Source: DATLLN01 sp963797175 (lineage in GTDB: Bacteria; Actinomycetota; Thermoleophilia; Gaiellales; JAICJC01). Taken from it: DNA of 64,000 nt. Shown piece by piece: positions 1-10,499 of this stretch; position 1 is the first letter of the stretch; each line of letters starts with the position of its first letter. The position numbers were made by a program, and so were the translations under genes. The notes below the pieces were generated by a model, which worked only from the letters and a program-made list of their open reading frames with translations, did not search any database and had not been told where the DNA came from. Where the stretch lies: positions 806,001 through 870,000 of the forward strand of contig CAWCOL010000009.1 of the NCBI GenBank assembly GCA_963797175.1, read 5' to 3'.

Positions 1-390
1 TGGGCGCGAGCCACGCTCGACATCCGCTCCAGCGACCCCGCCGACCTCGTCCACGCCGTCGCCGAGCTGGAGCGCCCCAGTCCCCACGATGGCGTCGAGA
101 TCGCGATCACCGACCGCGGCACCTGGCCGCCGATGCCGCGCCACGACGCACTGGTCGGCGTGGCGAGGACGCTCGCCGTCGCTCACGGCCTGGAGCTGGG
201 CGAGCAGCACTCGGGCGGCGTATCCGACGGCTGCTGGACGGGCGACGAGGGGATCCCCACCATCGACGGGCTCGGGCCCGTGGGCGGCCACGACCACACG
301 GCCGACGAGTGGATCGAGGTGGAGACGCTCGAGCGGCGGATCGGCTGGGTCGCCGAGCTGATCGCCGCGGCCGCTCAGTTGCGCTCGTAG
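1..390 (+). CDS. M20-family metallopeptidase, C-terminal part (5' end outside window)
   Basis: The reading frame is open from base 1 to the TAG at 388-390, giving about 129 residues of the C-terminal end. The tail carries the hallmark of the M20 / carboxypeptidase G2 / ArgE-DapE group: a GGVSDG stretch, then GIPTIDGLGPVGG, then an HT..EW motif whose histidine is the last zinc ligand in the family. These enzymes cleave amide bonds of small peptides or N-acyl amino acids in the cytoplasm with a di-zinc centre; the substrate cannot be told from this part. The more N-terminal ligands lie outside the window. The gene overlaps the convergent glycosyltransferase by 16 bp. Confidence 0.8.
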   Translation, partial: WARATLDIRSSDPADLVHAVAELERPSPHDGVEIAITDRGTWPPMPRHDALVGVARTLAVAHGLELGEQHSGGVSDGCWTGDEGIPTIDGLGPVGGHDHTADEWIEVETLERRIGWVAELIAAAAQLRS

Positions 391-1758
391 ATCACGATCC
401 CGTCCACCTTCGCCGCGCGGTGGAAGTGGGCGCGCATGATCCGTCCCGTCCGGCCGCTCTTGTCCAGCTTGCGCGGGTGGTGCAGTCCGACGACCCAGCG
501 CGGGCCGTCCGGGGAGGCGAGCTGCCGGTCGACCTGCGCCAGCGCCCCCGGGATCGCCTGGATGTTGCGGTACCAGAGGTACGGCACGGGTGGGTCGCGG
601 TCGGCCAGGTAGTTGATGTCGGCGCCCGCCCACAGCACGAACACGTGGTCGCCGGGCGCCGTGTGCGCCGTCAGCCAGTCCGCCAGCGCCGCCGAGTGCG
701 GCAGGTGCGGGTCCTCCGGGAAGATCGAGCGGACGCGGGCGTCGCCCGACTCGGTCCAGAGCGCCGCGGAGCCGGCCAGCGCCAGCGCCGCCAGCCCGCC
801 CGCCGCGATCGCCCGCCAGGCGACCGGCCGGCGCAGCAGCGCGTAGGCGCCGACCCCGGCCAGCGCCGCCAGCGGCGGGCACAGCTGGAGGTAGTAGTGC
901 GGGTGGAAGTTGCCGCCGCCCAGCACCGCCAGCGCTGCCGCCGCCAGCCACAGCCGGAGCAGCAGGTGCGAGCCGCGCCAGCCCAGGCCGGCCAGCAGCA
1001 CCAGCAGCCCGAGCGAGATCGCGACGGCCGGGAAGGAGCCGGTGAACAGCGAGACGCGGTCGGCCGGCGACCCGGACAGCAGCGAGTCGCCCTGCTGGCG
1101 GTAGGTCACCATCGCGTACCACCAGTGGCTGAGGTTGCCCGACGCGAGCGCGCCGATCGCGACCGGCACCAGCGACGTGAGCACGATCACGCGCCGCCGG
1201 GACGATGCCGGCACGGCGCCGGGACAGCAGCAGGAAGGCGACCGCGGCCAGACCGCCGTCGAATCCGGACTGCTTGATCATCACCGCGCTCCCCGTCAGC
1301 AGGCCGCAGGCGACCAGCCAGCGCGTCGCGCCGGTGCGCACGTAGGCGAGCACCGCGAGCAGCGCGAGGCCCGCGGGCAGCGACGCGAGCAGCTCGCCGG
1401 ACAGCGTGAACGCCTCGATCCGCGGCGCCGAGCCGAACGTGGCCAGGAGCAGCGCCGCGAGCACTGCCGGTATCCTCCCCGCGGTTCGCTCGGTCACCAG
1501 GAACGTCACCCCGACAACCGCCGCCGCGACCAGCGCGGCGGCGAGACGGAGGGCGACCGTCGAGCCGCCATCCACATGCAGCAGCGCCCGGAAGACCAGC
1601 AACAGTCCCTGCGGACGGTCGACCCAGACCCCGCCGACGGCCCGGTCGTAGAGGCCCGCGCCGCGCGACCAGAGCCGGGCGACCTCGCCGTACCCCCCCT
1701 CGTCGGCGGTCAGCGGGATGCCCAGGTACGGCAGGCGCACGAGGACGGCGAGGGCCAT
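375..1758 (-). CDS. GT39/ArnT-like membrane glycosyltransferase, split by a +1 frameshift
   Basis: The N-terminal two fifths (1758 down to about 1215) reads as a polytopic membrane protein with the acidic T.DEGGY motif of the GT39 (PMT/ArnT) fold near residue 20, followed by VWVDRPQG and several hydrophobic helices. The rest (1214 down to 375) continues in a frame shifted by one base with further helices (HPHYYLQL, then a run ending in the lumenal domain). Total length 1384 nt is 3n+1, so one extra base near 1200-1225 accounts for the break. The family transfers sugars from polyprenyl-phosphate donors on the outer face of the membrane. Start ATG 1758 is chosen; GTG 1800 is possible. It diverges from the PAP2 gene. 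Confidence 0.65.
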
Positions 1759-1791
1759 CGCAAGCGCCGCCCACGCAACTGGGGGCCCCCG

Positions 1792-2674
1792 GTGCAGCAC
1801 GTCGATCGCCCGACCGCCCTGCTTGCGGCGACGGCGTTCCTGATCGCGCTGGGCGCCCAGATCCTCACGTTCGGCGTCTCGCTGACGCCCGACCGCTACG
1901 TCCTGGTGCTGCTCGCCCCCGCGCTGGTGCTCGGGGTCGGCCGTCGTTTCGCGCTCGATTTCGTTCCCTTCGTGCTGCTGATCGTGTGGTACGAGGAGTG
2001 CCGCGGGATCGCGCACATCGTCAGCCCCAGCCCGTACTACCTGCCGCAGCTCGACGCCGAGAAGTTCCTCTTCTTCGGCAATGTACCCTCCAACGTCCTC
2101 CAGGACTGGCTGTGGAAGGGCCACCTGCTGTGGTACGACGAGGCGCTGTCGGCGCTGACGCACATCCACTTCATCGTGCCGCCGACGCTGGCCTTCGCAC
2201 TGTGGCTGAAGCGCCGCGCGCTCTTCTACCGCTTCGCGGTCACGCTGCTGACGCTCTCCTACGCGGGCGCGCTGACGTTCGCGCTGTTCCCTGCCGCGCC
2301 GCCCTGGGCCGCCGCCGAGAAGGGCCTGATCCCGTGGCTGGCCAGTCCCGCCGGCGTGCAGTCGGCGACCTCGCCGCTGCCCACCGACGGCGGCCCGCTG
2401 TACGCGCTGGTCGACGGCAACCCCTACGCCGCCGTGCCCTCGCTGCACGCCGGCTACTCGTTCCTGCTCTTCCTGTTCCTGCTCACACTGGCCTGGAACA
2501 CGCGCTGGCGCTGGCTGGCGCTGGTCGGCGTGCTGTATCCGATCGCGCAGTCGTTCGCCGTCGTCTACACGGGCGGGCACTACGTGGTCGACCTCCTGAT
2601 CGGCGTGGTCTACGCCACCGCCGCCGCTGTTCGGCGTGCGCATGCTGTGGCGACGGTTCGAGCTTCCCGAGTGA
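1792..2674 (+). CDS. PAP2-superfamily (inositolphosphotransferase/AUR1-like) membrane protein, frameshifted near its 3' end
   Basis: A polytopic protein of about 293 residues with the PAP2 signatures PSLHAG and GGHYVVDLLIG, which supply the two catalytic histidines of this phosphatase/phosphotransferase fold. The arrangement is that of the PAP2_3 (AUR1-like) branch, which moves phospho-head-groups between lipids. As read, the frame runs on without a stop into the next gene. Removing one C near 2626-2628 gives a natural C-terminus ending at TGA 2672-2674, overlapping the GTG of the next gene in a GTGA. The fusion is therefore very likely an indel artefact. Start GTG 1792 is the best in-frame choice, but its ribosome-binding site is weak. 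Confidence 0.65.
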
Positions 2675-3768
2675 CCGCCGCGATCCGCCGGTTCCGCTAC
2701 CCGATCGCCGTCTGGGCCGGCAGCCGGGTGGCCGTCTACCTGGTCATCGCGATGCAGGACTGGACGACCCGCCGCCCGCGCGGCGGCGGCGCAGGGTTCG
2801 ACGCGTTCTTCCGGTCGCTGTCCGACTGGGACGCGACCTGGTACGGGTGGATCGCGGTGCACGGCTACGACCCCTCGATCGGCCACGGCAACACCGCCGC
2901 GTTCTTCCCGCTCTACCCGCTGCTGTGGCACCCGCTGACGTGGCTGCCCGGCCCGGTCGCGTTGTGGGGCAGCCTGCTCTCCTCGGTGCTGCTGCTGGGC
3001 GCGCTGTGCCTGCTCTACGCGATCACCGAGGGCCGGTTCGACGCAGGGATGGCGCGGCGCACCGTGCTGTACCTGAGCATCTTCCCGCTCTCGTTCGTGT
3101 TCTCGCTGCCGTATGCGGAGAGCCTGTTCCTGCTGCTCGTGCTGGGCGCGTTCGCGCTGACCTGGCACGGGCGCTGGTGGTGGGGCTGCCTGGCCGGCGC
3201 CGGGGCCGTGCTGGCGCGCCCGACCGGTGTCGCGCTGATCCCCGCGCTGGGATGGCGGCTGTGGCGGAACGGCGAGCGCCGGCCCTCCGCCTACGCGCCG
3301 CTGCTGCTGATGCCGGCGGCCGAGCTGGCCTTCTTCGCCTTCCTCTGGTGGCGGACCGGGGATCCCCTCGCCAACCTCTCGGCCGAGCACCGCGGGTGGG
3401 CACGGGGCGCGTCGGTGCTGCCGGTGGTGCTCGTCCAGGCGGCGTACGACGCGGCCGTTCACGGGCACCTGCGGTTCGCCGTGCACGTCGCGTTCACGCT
3501 GCTCTGGTGCGGGCTCTTCTACCACGCGTGGCGCATGCGGCTACCCGGCGAGTACCTGATCTTCGCGGCGCTGATGGTGCTGCTGCCGACAACGGGCGGG
3601 CTGCTGGTCTCGATCGGGCGGTTCGGCATGGTGGCGTTCCCGTTCTTCTGGGCGCTCGCCGACCTGGGCCGCGACGAGCGGGTGGACACCGCGGTGCTGA
3701 CGGTCTTCCCGCTGCTGCTGGCGGCGCTCGTGTTCGTCACGTTCGGCGCGCGCACGTTCACGCCTTGA
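2671..3768 (+). CDS. PIG-V-like mannosyltransferase family membrane protein
   Basis: A 365-residue polytopic protein starting at GTG 2671 (GTGA overlap with the PAP2 stop). It has the SDWDATWY motif after the first membrane span and FFPLYPLL soon after, the pattern of bacterial PIG-V / Mannosyl_trans2 proteins, which use dolichyl- or polyprenyl-phosphate mannose and whose WD...W acidic residue is catalytic. About eight further hydrophobic segments follow. With the PAP2 protein it looks like a lipoglycan or glycolipid assembly pair; substrate not determinable. Followed by a hairpin at 3841-3872. Confidence 0.7.
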   Translation: MTAAIRRFRYPIAVWAGSRVAVYLVIAMQDWTTRRPRGGGAGFDAFFRSLSDWDATWYGWIAVHGYDPSIGHGNTAAFFPLYPLLWHPLTWLPGPVALWGSLLSSVLLLGALCLLYAITEGRFDAGMARRTVLYLSIFPLSFVFSLPYAESLFLLLVLGAFALTWHGRWWWGCLAGAGAVLARPTGVALIPALGWRLWRNGERRPSAYAPLLLMPAAELAFFAFLWWRTGDPLANLSAEHRGWARGASVLPVVLVQAAYDAAVHGHLRFAVHVAFTLLWCGLFYHAWRMRLPGEYLIFAALMVLLPTTGGLLVSIGRFGMVAFPFFWALADLGRDERVDTAVLTVFPLLLAALVFVTFGARTFTP

Positions 3769-4147
3769 CGGCCCGTGGGGCGGCCGTACGCTGGAGTCAC
3801 TCTTTCCCACCGTTCGCGATGGGGGAGGGGCGGTTCACCGGCGGGAGGCCCGACTGGGGGCGGGCCTCCCGCTCGTTCGCGGTCCCGGCCGGCCGAACGG
3901 GTCGCATCGTGTCGGTGCTGCTCGGGTGCCGCGGCCAGGCCGTTGCGAAACCGGCACGGGTCGTGACAGACACGTGGCGGGTGGCGCGGCTACGGTGACC
4001 GGGAGCTCACGCCGGCGAGCACCGATCCGCTCCCGTCGTCTGTCAGCGCGTACGGGCGGGACACACGGGATCGCGCCGAGCGGATACCCCCGCAGAGCCT
4101 CTTCGGGGGATGCCCAGAAGGCCCCGGATGCCGATATCACGGAGCAG
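3769..4147. other. 380-bp intergenic region with two hairpins
   Basis: No coding signal is apparent. It contains a 12-bp GC stem (3841-3872) suited to terminate the upstream genes, and a 6-bp C/G hairpin (arms 4087-4092 and 4104-4109) in the presumed leader of the GGDEF gene. No known riboswitch consensus (including the c-di-GMP-I/GEMM core) was recognisable. Confidence 0.5.
3841..3872 (+). terminator. GC-rich hairpin terminator after the PAP2/mannosyltransferase genes
   Basis: Perfect 12-bp stem (arms 3841-3852 and 3861-3872) with an 8-nt G-rich loop, 73 bp after the stop at 3768. It has no T-tract, as is common for actinobacterial terminators. Confidence 0.55.
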
Positions 4148-5057
4148 ATGGCTCCCTCCATACGAGAGCGGCTGGGCCGGCGCGCGGCCGGACAGGCCCT
4201 GACGCGCCCGCCGGGCGCCCGCGAGGTGATGGCCCGCTCCCTGCTCAACCGGTTCGGCGCAGCTGCGCTGCTTGCCCTCGGCAGCTGCCTGATCAGCGCC
4301 GCGATCGGCTTCGCCGCCAGCGACGCCGCGGTCTACCCGCTGTTCTACCTGTGGGTGTCGCTCGGCGCCTTCTTCTTCTTCGACCGGCGGATCGCGCATG
4401 CGGAGCTCGCCGTTGCCGGGCTCGGCTACGCGGTGACCGGCGTCGCGGCCGGCCGCTGGCTGATCGTGATCGGCAGCGTCTGGCTGGCCGGCGGGCTGGT
4501 CGGCCTGCTGCGCGACCGCACGCAGACGCTGATCGCCCAGCTGGAGGAGGCCGCCGGCCGCGACCCGCTGACCGGGCTGCTCAACCAGCACGGGTTCGGT
4601 GAGCGGCTGGAGGCGGCGCTCGCCCAGTCGAACCGCAGCGGCCGCGAGTTCAGCCTCGTGCTGGGCGACCTGGACGGCTTCAAGGAGGTGAACGACCGCG
4701 GCGGCCACCTGGAGGGCGACGCGGTGCTGACACGGCTGGCGCCGGTGCTGGAGACCGCTGCCCGCGCGGGCGATGCGATCGGCAGGATCGGCGGGAGACG
4801 AGTTCGCCCTGCTACTGGACGGGGCGGACCGGGCCGAGGCGTACCTGGTGGTCGAGCGGCTGCGCGACGCGGTCGCCTCGACCTTCGCCGGGGACGACGT
4901 GCCCGTCACCGCCAGCTTCGGCGTCGCCGCCTGGCCCGACCACGGCGGCTCCGCTCGCGGCCTGCTGTTCGCCGCCGACTGCGCGCTCTACGCCGCCAAG
5001 GGCCTGGGCCGCGACCGCACCGTCATCTACAGCGACCAGCTGCGGCGCGCTGCCTGA
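4148..5057 (+). CDS. Membrane-anchored diguanylate cyclase (GGDEF), +1 frameshift at the active-site motif
   Basis: The N-terminal part (about residues 25-120) has four hydrophobic segments, then a linker and a GGDEF domain beginning RDPLTGLLN. The frame is lost at about 4797, exactly at the catalytic loop. Reading across gives IGGDEFALLL, preceded five residues upstream by RAGD, the RxxD product-inhibition site. The downstream frame completes the domain (FGVAAWP, then YAAKGLGRDR). Length 910 nt is 3n+1. If the indel is an error, this is a complete, feedback-inhibited cyclic-di-GMP synthase. Start ATG 4148 lies 3 nt after a GGAG; ATG 4229 is an alternative. It converges on groL with a shared terminator. 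Confidence 0.75.
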
Positions 5058-5063
5058 AGAACG

Positions 5064-5095
5064 ACGAAGGGCCCGCCAGACGGCGGGCCCTTCGT
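5064..5095. terminator. Bidirectional terminator between the GGDEF gene and groL
   Basis: Perfect 14-bp stem (arms 5064-5077 and 5082-5095) with a 4-nt AGAC loop. It sits between the convergent stops at 5057 and 5123, so it can serve both transcripts. Confidence 0.85.
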
Positions 5096-5122
5096 TGGTC
5101 TGCAAGGAGCCTTTCGGCGACC

Positions 5123-6745
<1,623 letters not shown>

Positions 6746-6754
6746 TTCGCTCTC

Positions 6755-7063
6755 CTACGCCTTTGCCTTGACCTTGGTGGTGACCACCTTGGCCAGGATG
6801 TCGGACTCGCGGAGGATGAGGAACTCCTCGCCCGCGACCTTGACCTCGGTGCCGCCGTACTTGGAGAAGATGATCTCGTCACCCTTCTTCACGTCGAGCG
6901 GGACGAGCTTGCCGTCCTCGTACTTGCCGGGGCCGACCTCGCGGACTGCTCCGCGCTGCGGCTTCTCCTTCGCCGTATCCGGCAGGACGATGCCACTGAT
7001 CGTGACTTCCTCCTCTTCGAGGACCTCGACGATCACGCGATCGCCCAGAGGCTTCAGATCCAT
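6755..7063 (-). CDS. groS: Co-chaperonin GroES (10 kDa)
   Basis: A 102-residue GroES with the conserved start LKPLGDRVIVE, the mobile-loop region SGIVLPDTAKEKP that docks on GroEL, and the ending typical of the family. ATG 7063 is preceded by a strong GGAGG four bases upstream. It is the first gene of groS-groL and lies directly downstream of two HrcA-type CIRCE operators and a near-consensus promoter, so heat-shock control by HrcA is expected. Confidence 0.98.
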   Translation of the reverse strand: MDLKPLGDRVIVEVLEEEEVTISGIVLPDTAKEKPQRGAVREVGPGKYEDGKLVPLDVKKGDEIIFSKYGGTEVKVAGEEFLILRESDILAKVVTTKVKAKA

Positions 7064-7100
7064 GTGACCTCCATAGCGCTGTCAGAATCTTCCGAAACGC

Positions 7101-7127
7101 TTGGCACTCACCCGGGCGGAGTGCCAA
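7101..7127 (-). promoter_or_regulatory. CIRCE operator 1 (HrcA binding site)
   Basis: Perfect 9-N9-9 inverted repeat, TTGGCACTC-N9-GAGTGCCAA, the high-GC form of CIRCE. It lies just downstream of the -10 box of the groS promoter, where bound HrcA would block transcription. Confidence 0.95.
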
Positions 7128-7135
7128 CGACCGGG

Positions 7136-7163
7136 ATGATAGCAGCGTTCGAAGGGTCGTCAA
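7136..7163 (-). promoter_or_regulatory. groS-groL sigma-70-type promoter
   Basis: On the minus strand TTGACG (7163-7158), a 16-nt spacer and TATCAT (7141-7136), sandwiched between the two CIRCE operators. The TGA inside TTGACG is also the stop codon of the upstream MFS gene. Confidence 0.85.
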
Positions 7164-8330
7164 GCACTATCTTGGCACTCAACGGGCGAGAGTGCCAACG
7201 ATCGCAGCCAGACCGCCCCCGCCAGCGAGATGGCGGCGGCGGCGAGGTAGGTGACCCGGTCGGCGGTGGCCTCGGCCAGTGCGGCGCCGACGGCCGGGCC
7301 GACCAGGAAGCCCATTCCCCAGACCACGTTGATCAGCCCCATCACGATGCCGTGGGGCAGCCCCTCGGCGTCGGCGCCCTCGGTCGCCAGCGGGAAGCAG
7401 ACGGCGTACTGGGCGGTGATCGCCGGCGAGAAGGCGATGTAGACGAGGGCAACGCCAACGGCGCCGGCGGGCACGGCCATCAGCGCGCAGCCGGCGGCCG
7501 CCGCCACCGCGGCGACGACGCCGATGTGCACCCCGCCGAACCGCTGGTAGATCCGCCCCACCACCGTGTTGGTGGTCACGGAGAGGACGCCGGTCGCGCC
7601 CAGCACGATGCTGATCGCCGTGGCGCCGTAGCCGGCATGACCGAGCGCGAGCGGCACCAGCGTCTCCAGGCCGCCGGAGACGATCGCAACCACCAGCATC
7701 ACCACCAGCGCGGCCCCCAGCAGCCCGCCCCGCCGGGCCAGGCGCACGGCGTCGCCGACGCTTGCAGGCTCGCCCACGCGGCCGGCGGCCTCCGGCAGGC
7801 GCAGCGCGGCCACCGTCAGACCCGGCGACCACCACCGCGAACAGGACGAACGGCGCGTGGATGCCGAAGTGCTGGCCGACCGGGCCCGCCACCACCGGCC
7901 CCAGCAGCCCGCCCAGGGTTGCGGCGGTCATCGCCGAGGTCAGCGTCCGCGGCCGCCGCTCCGGCGGCACGCCACCGGTCAGCCAGGCCAGGCCGGCCGT
8001 CCAGGACACCGCGGACGAGACGCCCTGCGCGAGGCGCACCGCCACCAGCGCTGGGAAGGTGTCGGCAACGGCGTTCAGCGCCACCGCCAGCGTCAGCAGG
8101 GCGACGCCCGCGATCGTCACCCGCCGTGCGCCGAACCGGTCGGCCAGCCTGCCCACCGGCAGCGAGGCCAGCAGCACCGCGCCCGAGTAGGCGGCGACGA
8201 CGATGCCGGCCTGCGTCTTGGAGAGGTCGGCCAGCCGCGCATATGACGGCAGCAGCGGCACGATCGCGAACTGGAGGAACACGTCCACGAACACGATCGC
8301 GTAGATGGTGGGGGCGAACCGGCGGTTCAT
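7160..8330 (-). CDS. MFS transporter, +1 frameshift in the middle
   Basis: About 390 residues with 12 predicted spans. The N-half (8330 to about 7825) contains the MFS loop motif GRLADRFGARR; the C-half continues in the shifted frame to TGA 7162-7160. An extra T at about 7820 (between a GGG and CTG) explains the break, and the total length 1171 nt is 3n+1. Substrate unknown; the fold is that of drug or metabolite efflux/uptake carriers of the inner membrane. Its last codons contain a CIRCE operator and its stop lies in the groS -35 box. It diverges from the NUDIX gene with 23 bp between the starts. Confidence 0.8.
7172..7198 (-). promoter_or_regulatory. CIRCE operator 2, inside the 3' end of the MFS gene
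   Basis: Second perfect 9-N9-9 CIRCE, upstream of the -35 box. It is read as codons LALSPVECQ of the preceding MFS transporter, so the same bases serve as coding sequence and operator. Confidence 0.92.
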
Positions 8331-8353
8331 CGGGCTGCCAGACTACCCCCGGC

Positions 8354-8773
8354 ATGGAGCGCGAGATCTCGGCAGGCGGCGTGGTGGTGCGGCGGATGCG
8401 CGGCCGGTGGTGGATGGCGGCGATCGTGCCCGGTGGCCGGCCCGGGGTGCTGGCCCTGCCCAAGGGCCTGGTCGAGCCGGGCGAGTCCACGCTGACGACG
8501 GCGATCCGCGAGGTCGCCGAGGAGACGGGCCTCACCGCCGCCCACGTTGCCGACCTTGGCACCATCCGCTACGTCTACACGTGGGAGGGCCGGCGGATCT
8601 TCAAGCTTGTCACGTTCCACCTGCTGCGGCGCACCGGCGGCCGGCTGGGCGAGATCGCGCCGGAGATGCGGATCGAGGTCGACCATGCGCTCTGGCTCCC
8701 GCTGTCCGAGCACCGGCGGCTGTCCTACGGCGGCGAGCGCGGGGTGGCGGCGCGGGCGCTCGATCTGCTCTGA
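8354..8773 (+). CDS. NUDIX hydrolase
   Basis: 139 residues. The NUDIX box GLVEPGE...AIREVAEETGL is present at about residues 37-60, with the REVAEE acidic cluster that binds magnesium. The N-terminal ISAGGVVVRR strand is typical of small NUDIX enzymes that hydrolyse nucleoside diphosphates linked to another moiety (Ap4A, NDP-sugars or damaged nucleotides); substrate not predictable. ATG 8354 is the natural start. Confidence 0.9.
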   Translation: MEREISAGGVVVRRMRGRWWMAAIVPGGRPGVLALPKGLVEPGESTLTTAIREVAEETGLTAAHVADLGTIRYVYTWEGRRIFKLVTFHLLRRTGGRLGEIAPEMRIEVDHALWLPLSEHRRLSYGGERGVAARALDLL

Positions 8774-8802
8774 CGGCGCGATGTTCTAGGATGGGCGCGC
8801 CC

Positions 8803-9150
8803 ATGTACGCCCTCAACTTCTACTCGCCGGTCGTCTCCGATCAGCTGCGACACCGGCGGAAGACGGCGACGATCCGCCTGGGCGACAAGTCCACCAAGTA
8901 CCGCAAGGGGATGGTGGTCTGTGTTCTTGCTGGGCAACGGTTCGGAGTACGGGAGAAGATCTTCGACGCGGTGATCGACAAGGTCGAGGTCAAGCCGCTG
9001 CGCGACGTCTCCCCGCGGGAGATCCAGCACGACAATCCCGAGATCCGGCACATCGAGGAGTTCTGCACGTTCCTCGGCCAGCTGTACAACCGCGAGGTCA
9101 CCGAGGAGGACACGGTCACCGTCATCCACTTCTCGGAGATCCGCGGTTAG
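8803..9150 (+). CDS. ASCH-domain-like RNA-binding protein
   Basis: 115 residues from ATG 8803 (an in-frame ATG at 8791 would add four residues). MYALNFYSPVV followed by RKTATIRLGDK and KGMVVCVLAG resembles ASCH/PUA-fold proteins, a beta-barrel linked to RNA binding. The second half is acidic. TAGGAT at 8787-8792 could be a -10 box. The next gene follows after 16 bp. Function otherwise unknown. Confidence 0.6.
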   Translation: MYALNFYSPVVSDQLRHRRKTATIRLGDKSTKYRKGMVVCVLAGQRFGVREKIFDAVIDKVEVKPLRDVSPREIQHDNPEIRHIEEFCTFLGQLYNREVTEEDTVTVIHFSEIRG

Positions 9151-9166
9151 CGCCCTCCCGGCGTCG

Positions 9167-10486
9167 TTGACCGCCCGGCTGGAGCGCCGGCTGGCGGACG
9201 TGCAGCGCTCGGACCGGGTGCCCGGGCTGTCCGCCGCGGTGGGTGCCGCGGGCGCGATCGCCTGGACCGGCGGCGCCGGCCTGGCGGACGTGGCGGAGGA
9301 GCGGCCGGTCTCGCCCGGCGACCAGTTCCGGATCGGCTCGATCTCGAAGCTGGTGACGGCGATCTGCGTGCTGCAGCTGCGCGACGAGGGCAGGCTCGAC
9401 CTGGACGACCCGCTGTCCGCCCACATCGCCGAGTCCACGCAGCGCGGCCCCACCGTGCGGCGCATGCTCTCGCACCTGTCCGGGCTCCAGCGCGAGCCGG
9501 TCGGCGACATCTGGGCGACGATGGAGATGCCGTCGCTGGACGACCTGGTACGGCGGCTGAGCGAGGCCGAGATGGTGCTGCCGGGCGGCGACGGATGGCA
9601 CTACTCGAACCTGGCGTACGGCCTGCTCGGCGAGATCGTCCGCCGGCTGGGCGGCGAGCCGTACCCGGACGCGATCCGGCGGCGCGTGCTCGACCCGCTG
9701 GGCATGACGCGGACGACGTGGCAGGCGGCGGCGCCGACGGCGCGCGGCTACATGGTCGCGCCGTACGACGACAGCGTGCAGGACGAGCCGGCGATCTTCG
9801 CCGAGGGATTCGGGCCGGCCGGCCAGCTGTGGAGCACGCCCTCCGACCTCTGCCGCCTCGGCTGCTTCCTGGCCAAGCCTTCCGGCGACGTCCTGTCCGA
9901 GCGGACGGTGACGGAGATGCACCGCGTCCAGTCGATGGTGGACGACGACTGGACCTTGGGCTTCGGCCTCGGCCCGATGCTGCACCGGGCCCCCGGCGGA
10001 CGGAGCGCCGGGCATGACGGCGCGATGCCCGGATTCCTGGCGTCGCTCTGCTACGACCGGCCCCGCGGGATCGTCGTGTCGGTGACGAGCAACTCGGGCT
10101 CGCGGAACGACCCGACCGAGGTCGCCTTCGGCATGCTCGACGACGCCCGCTCCGAGCTGACCGAGGCCGAGCCGGCGTGGACGCCGGCGGCGGCGCCGCC
10201 GGCCGAGCTGGCCGGCGTCCCCGGCCGCTGGTGGTCGGAGGGCGAGGAGTTCGTCTTCTGCTGGAGCGACGGCGCCCTGCGCGCCCGCAGCGCCGACGCG
10301 CCGCGCGACCGGCCGCCGGCGGTGTTCCGCCCCGACGGCGAGGATCGCTACCGGGTCGAGTCGGGCCGCGAGCGCGGTGAGCCGCTGGTGCTGCTGCGCG
10401 ATCCGGCCGGCGCCGTGGCCGAGCTGCGCTGGGCGGGCTACCCGTTCACGCGGCAGCCGCGCACGTTCGACGGCCGCACGCTCTGA
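9167..10486 (+). CDS. Beta-lactamase-fold serine hydrolase (class C / S12 family)
   Basis: 439 residues. Catalytic SISK at about residues 58-61, YSN near residue 146 and GHDG near residue 282 match the SxxK, YxN and HxG motifs of class C beta-lactamases, DD-peptidases and esterases. A C-terminal domain (from about residue 340) is a beta-rich extension seen in the esterase/peptidase members. No signal peptide is evident, so a cytoplasmic esterase or peptidase is as likely as a penicillin-interacting enzyme. TTG 9167 is the start used. Confidence 0.85.
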   Translation: MTARLERRLADVQRSDRVPGLSAAVGAAGAIAWTGGAGLADVAEERPVSPGDQFRIGSISKLVTAICVLQLRDEGRLDLDDPLSAHIAESTQRGPTVRRMLSHLSGLQREPVGDIWATMEMPSLDDLVRRLSEAEMVLPGGDGWHYSNLAYGLLGEIVRRLGGEPYPDAIRRRVLDPLGMTRTTWQAAAPTARGYMVAPYDDSVQDEPAIFAEGFGPAGQLWSTPSDLCRLGCFLAKPSGDVLSERTVTEMHRVQSMVDDDWTLGFGLGPMLHRAPGGRSAGHDGAMPGFLASLCYDRPRGIVVSVTSNSGSRNDPTEVAFGMLDDARSELTEAEPAWTPAAAPPAELAGVPGRWWSEGEEFVFCWSDGALRARSADAPRDRPPAVFRPDGEDRYRVESGRERGEPLVLLRDPAGAVAELRWAGYPFTRQPRTFDGRTL

Positions 10487-10499
10487 CGGTCAGGCGCGG

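Noticed and set aside
1135..1791. N-terminal extension of the PAP2 frame back to 1135
   Set aside because: It is antisense to the GT39-type glycosyltransferase, Arg/Gly-rich, and lacks any PAP2 homology before about 1792.
4130..4137. GCCGATAT upstream of the GGDEF gene as a second sigma-28 promoter
   Set aside because: The expected -35 position (4111-4118) has no TAAA, and the distance to the start is too short; treated as chance.
3943..4147. c-di-GMP riboswitch in the leader of the GGDEF gene
   Set aside because: None of the conserved GEMM loops could be found; only a simple C/G hairpin is present.
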